60,622 bases of DNA from positions 1 to 60,622 of the forward strand of contig NZ_BAOQ01000037.1 in NCBI RefSeq assembly GCF_000344155.1, in the 5' to 3' direction. Every line of letters begins with the position of its first letter. Position 1 is the stretch's first letter. Both the position numbers and the translations under genes were made by a program. The notes under the pieces were generated by a model, which saw only the letters and a program-made list of their open reading frames with translations, was not told the origin of the DNA and searched no databases. The DNA comes from Gordonia paraffinivorans NBRC 108238. Lineage in GTDB: Bacteria > Actinomycetota > Actinomycetes > Mycobacteriales > Mycobacteriaceae. Of this stretch, positions 56,388 through 60,622 are shown piece after piece.

Positions 56388-58130
56388 TCAGTCGGGGACC
56401 GGAACCGGTTCGAGGATCTCCTTGCGGGCCTCGGGGGCCGCGGCCCGCAGGGCGTCGGCCGAGTCGTCGTCGGGCTGCTGCTGCGAGGCGATCTCGGCCT
56501 CGACGCGCGCCCGGTAGTTGGCGATCTCGAAGTCGCGCTGCTCGGGCGTCCAGTCGAGGATCGGCGCCAGCAGGTCGGCGACCTCCTCTGCGCAGTCGAC
56601 GCCGCGGTGCGAGTACTCGATGGCGATCCGGGTGCGGCGTGCCAGGACGTCCTCGAGGTGCAGGGCCGCCTCGTCGATCGCCGCGTAGACCACCTCGACG
56701 CGCAGGTACTGCGGCGCGGCCGCGAGCGGCGCGAGCAGCGACCTGTCCTCCTGCGCGCAATAGAGGACGTCGTCGATGAGCGACCCGTACCGGTTGAGCA
56801 GGCGCCGGACGCGGTAGGGATGGAGCCCGTACCGTTGCCCCAGGTGCTCGCACTGGTTGATCAGCGCGTAGTAGCCGTCGGCGCCGAGCAGCGGAACGCG
56901 CTCGGTGATCGACGGCGCCACGCGGGTGGGGATGAAGTCGTTGCACGCGTCCACCGCGTCGGCGGCCATGACGCGGTAGGTCGTGTACTTGCCGCCCGCG
57001 ATGGACACCAGGCCCGGCGCGACGGTGGCCACCGCGTGCTCGCGCGGCAGCTTCGACGTCTCGTCGTCCTCCCCCGCCAGCAGCGGACGCAGACCCGCGT
57101 AGACGCCCTCGATGTCGTCGTGGGTCAGCGGCGTGACGAGCACCTCGTTGACCCGCTCCAGGATGTAGTCGATGTCCTTGCGGGTGGCCGCCGGATGCGC
57201 GAGATCGAGGTTCCAGTCGGTGTCGGTGGTGCCGATGATCCAGTGGGTCTCCCACGGGATGACGAACAGCACCGAGTTGGCCGTGCGGAGGATGATCGCG
57301 GTCTCGCTCACGATGCGGTCGCGCGGGACCACGATGTGGACGCCCTTCGACGCGCGGACCCGGAAGTGGCCGCGCTGCTTCGACAGCGCCTGCACCTCGT
57401 CGGTCCACACCCCCGCGGCGTTGATGACGCAGTGCGCCCGCACCTCGGTCATCTCGCCGGTCTCGGTGTCGCGCACACGGACGCCGAGCACGCGATCGGC
57501 CTCGCGCAGGAAGTCGACCACCTGCGTCGAGGTCCGGATCACCGCGCCGTACTGCGCCGCGGTGCGCGCCACCGTGAGACTGTGCCGCGCGTCGTCGACG
57601 ACGGTGTCGTAGTAACGGATTCCGCCGATCAGGGAGTTGCGTTTGAGCGCGGGGGCCACGCGCAACGCACCCGACCGCGTCACGTGGCGCTGCCCGGGAA
57701 CAGATTTCGCCCCGCCCATGCGGTCGTAGAGGAACAGGCCGGCCGCCACGTACGGGCGCTCCCAGACGCGCCGGGTCAGCGGATAGAGGAACGGCAGCGG
57801 CTTGACCAGGTGCGGCGCCAGGAACCGCAGCGAGAGCTCACGTTCCTTGAGAGCCTCACGGACGAGGCCGAATTCGAGTTGCTCGAGGTACCGGAGTCCG
57901 CCGTGGAACATCTTCGACGACCGGCTCGACGTGCCGGAGGCGATGTCGCGGGCCTCGACCAGCGCGACCCGCAGGCCACGGGTCGCCGCGTCGAGCGCGC
58001 ATCCCACACCGACCACACCACCGCCGATCACCACGACGTCGAACTGTTCCTCGCCGAACCGGCGCCACGCCTCGGCGCGGTACAGCGGCCCCATGTCGGC
58101 GGGCCGGTCCGGGTTGAACTCGGTGTTCAT
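56388..58130 (-). CDS. glpD: Glycerol-3-phosphate dehydrogenase (FAD)
   Basis: Membrane-associated flavoenzyme of 580 residues oxidising glycerol-3-phosphate to dihydroxyacetone phosphate and passing electrons to menaquinone. FAD is bound by VVVIGGGVVGVGCALDAATR, and the SSKMFHGGLRYLEQLEF segment is the family signature; the DAO C-terminal domain begins after about 410. The ATG at 58130 is used. It starts 54 bases from the divergent glpK, and together they complete glycerol catabolism. Confidence 0.95.
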   Translation of the reverse strand: MNTEFNPDRPADMGPLYRAEAWRRFGEEQFDVVVIGGGVVGVGCALDAATRGLRVALVEARDIASGTSSRSSKMFHGGLRYLEQLEFGLVREALKERELSLRFLAPHLVKPLPFLYPLTRRVWERPYVAAGLFLYDRMGGAKSVPGQRHVTRSGALRVAPALKRNSLIGGIRYYDTVVDDARHSLTVARTAAQYGAVIRTSTQVVDFLREADRVLGVRVRDTETGEMTEVRAHCVINAAGVWTDEVQALSKQRGHFRVRASKGVHIVVPRDRIVSETAIILRTANSVLFVIPWETHWIIGTTDTDWNLDLAHPAATRKDIDYILERVNEVLVTPLTHDDIEGVYAGLRPLLAGEDDETSKLPREHAVATVAPGLVSIAGGKYTTYRVMAADAVDACNDFIPTRVAPSITERVPLLGADGYYALINQCEHLGQRYGLHPYRVRRLLNRYGSLIDDVLYCAQEDRSLLAPLAAAPQYLRVEVVYAAIDEAALHLEDVLARRTRIAIEYSHRGVDCAEEVADLLAPILDWTPEQRDFEIANYRARVEAEIASQQQPDDDSADALRAAAPEARKEILEPVPVPD

Positions 58131-58184
58131 ACTCGCCGAGCCTAATTGATCTCGGGCCGCACCACAGCGTGCGACACTGACCGC

Positions 58185-59693
58185 GTGGGTAGTGCAGGGA
58201 AATACGTGGCGGCCATCGACCAGGGCACCACCTCGACCCGGGCGATGATCTTCGACCACGCCGGACGGGTCGTCGGCGTCGAGCAGATCGAACACGAGCA
58301 GATCTTCCCCCGCGCGGGCTGGGTGGAGCACGACGCCGCCGAGATCTGGCGCAACACGCGCCGCGCCGGCGCCGCCGCGCTGGCCTCGGCCGAGCTGACC
58401 GCCGCCGACATCGCCGCGTGCGGCATCACCAATCAGCGCGAGACCACGGTGATCTGGGACCGCGAGACCGGCCGCCCGGTGCACAACGCGATCGTCTGGC
58501 AGGACACCAGGACCAACGAGCTGTGTGCGGAACTCGCCGGCGACGCCGGGGTCGACCGCTACCGAGACCGCACCGGACTGCCGTTGTCGACCTATTTCGC
58601 CGGACCGAAGATCCGCTGGCTGCTCGATCACGTCGACGGCCTGCGCGACAAGGCCGAGGCCGGCCAACTGTGTTTCGGCACAATGGATTCCTGGCTCGCC
58701 TGGAACATGACCGGCGGCGTGGACGGCGGTGTGCACGTCACCGACGTGACCAACGCGTCGCGCACCATGCTCATGAACCTCCACACCCTGGACTGGGACG
58801 AGGAGATCTGCGCCGAGATGGGCATACCGATGTCCATGCTGCCGGAGATCCGCAGCTCCTCAGGGCATTTCGGATATCTGCGCGGACAGGGCCCGCTGCC
58901 GGGTGTCCCGCTGTCCGGCATCCTCGGCGACCAGCAGGCCGCCACCTTCGGCCAGGCGTGCCTGGCCCCCGGCGAGGCGAAGAACACCTACGGCACCGGC
59001 AACTTCCTGCTGCTCAACACCGGCACCGAACCGGTGTTCAGCGACCACGGCCTGCTGACCACGGTCTGCTACCGCATCGGCGACCAGCCGGCCCGCTACG
59101 CGCTCGAGGGGTCGATCGCGGTGACCGGCTCACTCATCCAGTGGTTGCGCGACAACCTCGGGATCATCCGGACCGCCGCCGAGGTGGAAGAGCTCGCAGC
59201 CGGGGTCGACGACAACGGCGGCGCCTACTTCGTCCCCGCCTTCTCGGGCCTGTTCGCACCGCGCTGGCGGTCCGATGCCCGGGGCGTGATCGTCGGCCTG
59301 ACGCGGTTCGTCAACAAGGGGCACCTGGCACGGGCGGCCTTGGAGGCCAGCGCATTCCAGACGCGTGAGGTCATCGAGGCGATGCAGGCCGACTCCGGGA
59401 TGGAGTTGTCGACCCTCAAGGTCGACGGCGGGATGGTCGTCAACGAGCTGCTGATGCAGTTCCAGGCCGACATCCTCGACGTCCCGGTGGTGCGCCCGGT
59501 GGTCAACGAGACCACCGCACTCGGCGCGGCCTACGCCGCCGGGCTCGCCGTCGGCTACTGGGAGGGCGAGGACGAGATCCGCGCCAACTGGGCCGAGGAC
59601 AAGCGGTGGAATCCGGCGATGGATCCCGGTGAGCGCGAACGCCTCTACCGGGAATGGAACCGGGCCGTGGAGCACAGCTTCGACCTCGCGTGA
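58185..59693 (+). CDS. glpK: Glycerol kinase
   Basis: FGGY kinase of 502 residues from the GTG at 58185. It phosphorylates glycerol with [19 protein letters not shown] is the N-terminal phosphate loop; [15 protein letters not shown] and [12 protein letters not shown] are FGGY signatures, and [18 protein letters not shown] lies in the C-terminal domain. Divergent from glpD with a very short shared control region. No glycerol facilitator gene is seen nearby. Confidence 0.95.
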   Translation: MGSAGKYVAAIDQGTTSTRAMIFDHAGRVVGVEQIEHEQIFPRAGWVEHDAAEIWRNTRRAGAAALASAELTAADIAACGITNQRETTVIWDRETGRPVHNAIVWQDTRTNELCAELAGDAGVDRYRDRTGLPLSTYFAGPKIRWLLDHVDGLRDKAEAGQLCFGTMDSWLAWNMTGGVDGGVHVTDVTNASRTMLMNLHTLDWDEEICAEMGIPMSMLPEIRSSSGHFGYLRGQGPLPGVPLSGILGDQQAATFGQACLAPGEAKNTYGTGNFLLLNTGTEPVFSDHGLLTTVCYRIGDQPARYALEGSIAVTGSLIQWLRDNLGIIRTAAEVEELAAGVDDNGGAYFVPAFSGLFAPRWRSDARGVIVGLTRFVNKGHLARAALEASAFQTREVIEAMQADSGMELSTLKVDGGMVVNELLMQFQADILDVPVVRPVVNETTALGAAYAAGLAVGYWEGEDEIRANWAEDKRWNPAMDPGERERLYREWNRAVEHSFDLA

Positions 59694-59715
59694 GGCCACC
59701 GGCGGCCGGGCTTTC

Positions 59716-60195
59716 TCAGACCACGAAGTCGGCGAGGACGCCCACCACGCCCGCTGTCCCACCCAGGGCTGCAGAGGCCTCGTAGGCGGCCTCCCGCAGT
59801 GCCGTGCGCGGGGCCTCCGCGGCGGTCGTGATCGACATGGCGGCGAGGACGCAGTCGATCGCCCGGGCGCGCCGGAAGCTGTCGCGCTGGGCGTCGACGT
59901 CGCCGCGCCGTTGATGGGCGAAGCCGTCGAAGTCGTGATGGGCGGACACGGCGCGCAGCGAGCCCACCCCGGCCTGATCGACGCTCCCGTGCTGACGCCA
60001 CCGGCGGATCACCTCGCGCACCTCGGGCGTCGACGCGCCGGTCACGTCCATGACGGTGGCGACCAACAGCTGCAGGCACCGCACCACGTCCTCGTCCGGC
60101 ACCTCGGAGACGAGTCGGGCGACCCCGCCCGGCAGGCGGTCCACTCGATTCGGCACTTCCCCTCCTCCGGGGTGCGGGCCGTGCCCGGACATCAC
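59716..60195 (-). CDS. Hypothetical protein
   Basis: Mostly helical protein of 159 residues with no signal peptide. It contains VVRCLQLLVATVMDVTGAST and a conserved-looking C-terminal half. I do not recognise the family. Start GTG 60195 or ATG 60192: the upstream gene's stop overlaps here (GTGATG), so the two are coupled. If the upstream gene is a PPE-like secretion substrate, this may be an accessory protein of that locus (inference). Confidence 0.65.
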   Translation of the reverse strand: MMSGHGPHPGGGEVPNRVDRLPGGVARLVSEVPDEDVVRCLQLLVATVMDVTGASTPEVREVIRRWRQHGSVDQAGVGSLRAVSAHHDFDGFAHQRRGDVDAQRDSFRRARAIDCVLAAMSITTAAEAPRTALREAAYEASAALGGTAGVVGVLADFVV

Positions 60196-60622
60196 GCGTC
60201 GTCCGATCGTCGGCTCGGTCGCGGCCCCGTCCCGGGGGTGTCGTCCACCGCAGCCGCGTCCTCGGGCGCCCCGTCCCTTCCGGTGGCGGGTTCGGGTCCC
60301 ATGCCGGTTCGTCCCGGCGTGACCGTCGGGTCCTGCGGCGACGGAGCGGGTTCCCGGGCCGTGGCCGGGTCGGCGTATGGACCCGTCGCGGTGGTCGCGA
60401 CGGGCAGCCAGTCCCCGACCACCGGCGGACCCACCAGCGGGAGGGCCCCGACGATCTCTGCGCCGTGCTCGCGGTTGTGCAGATACGGTGCGGTCTTGTG
60501 GCGCTCGTCGTCGGAGCCGCCGCGACGCCCCACCGGCGGTGCTCCCAGCGGCCCCGCAGCCGGGGTGATCGGCCGTGGTCCCGGTATGCCCGGCGATGCG
60601 GACGACGCGGCCGCACCGGCGG
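60192..60622 (-). CDS. C-terminus of a probable PPE-like protein (cut by window edge)
   Basis: Open frame running off the right end of the window; only the last 143 or so residues are visible. An Ala/Pro/Gly-rich linker leads to RRGGSDDERHKTAPYLHNRE and then EIVGALPLVGPPVVGDW. This RGG-acidic-His then PPVVG arrangement resembles the tail of PPE-domain proteins in actinobacterial type VII secretion loci. The remaining C-terminus is Pro/Thr-rich. Identification rests on this tail alone. Confidence 0.45.
   Translation of the reverse strand, partial: AGAAASSASPGIPGPRPITPAAGPLGAPPVGRRGGSDDERHKTAPYLHNREHGAEIVGALPLVGPPVVGDWLPVATTATGPYADPATAREPAPSPQDPTVTPGRTGMGPEPATGRDGAPEDAAAVDDTPGTGPRPSRRSDDA

Noticed and set aside
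58131..58184. Specific regulator site between glpD and glpK
   Set aside because: The 54-base gap must hold both promoters, but I could not find a convincing palindrome or -35/-10 pair.
1..60622. tRNA, rRNA, insertion sequences, prophage or integrase genes
   Set aside because: None of the expected sequences or protein families was seen in any part of the window.

Overview
The window is a chromosomal stretch of a high-GC actinomycete of the mycolic-acid group (Mycobacteriales). Gordonia is my best guess, by inference only. Codon third positions are almost all G or C and many starts are GTG. The gene order over 0-20 kb and 50-58 kb closely follows what I remember of Mycobacterium tuberculosis: LCP protein, TIGR03089, purE-purK, GtrA, PH-domain protein, birA, accD5-accE5-maf-sseA-sufE-accA3, then lhr-nei and glpD. 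No rRNA, tRNA, CRISPR array or insertion sequence was seen.

0-20 kb is mostly core functions: an LCP cell-wall ligase, a deazaflavin-type reductase, a dienelactone hydrolase-like protein, purKE, GtrA, a PH-domain/response-regulator/histidine-kinase operon, and an acyl-CoA carboxylase island. The island holds carboxylase subunits beta (accD5), epsilon (accE5) and alpha (accA3), and the ligase (birA) that would biotinylate accA3 and the pyruvate carboxylase at 36-39 kb. A condensation-domain acyltransferase gene sits between sufE and accA3.

20-32 kb is accessory. It has a nitronate monooxygenase behind a KstR-like palindrome, a chaperone-like protein, a deoxyribonucleotidase, an NDH-2, and a three-gene molybdenum hydroxylase operon whose large subunit is frameshifted. 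An exported hypothetical, an AT-richer patch with a LexA-like box, an MFS pump and a MocA-like nucleotidyltransferase follow.

32-47 kb is dominated by purine breakdown: an NCS2 permease fused to a degenerate OHCU decarboxylase domain, uraD, uraH, a P-loop kinase, 8-oxoguanine deaminase, and a second, intact molybdenum hydroxylase (FAD subunit plus a fused FeS-molybdopterin subunit). No urate oxidase is present. Pyruvate carboxylase, an SGNH hydrolase and a DHA2-type MFS pump interrupt this set.

47-60.6 kb holds an acyl-CoA dehydrogenase; a cobalamin-riboswitch-controlled cobalt uptake operon (cbtB-cbtA) followed by a histidine-phosphatase-like protein lacking its catalytic histidines; lhr-nei DNA repair genes; a flavin-fold protein; divergent glpD and glpK; and two genes at the right edge, the last being the truncated C-terminus of a probable PPE-like protein.
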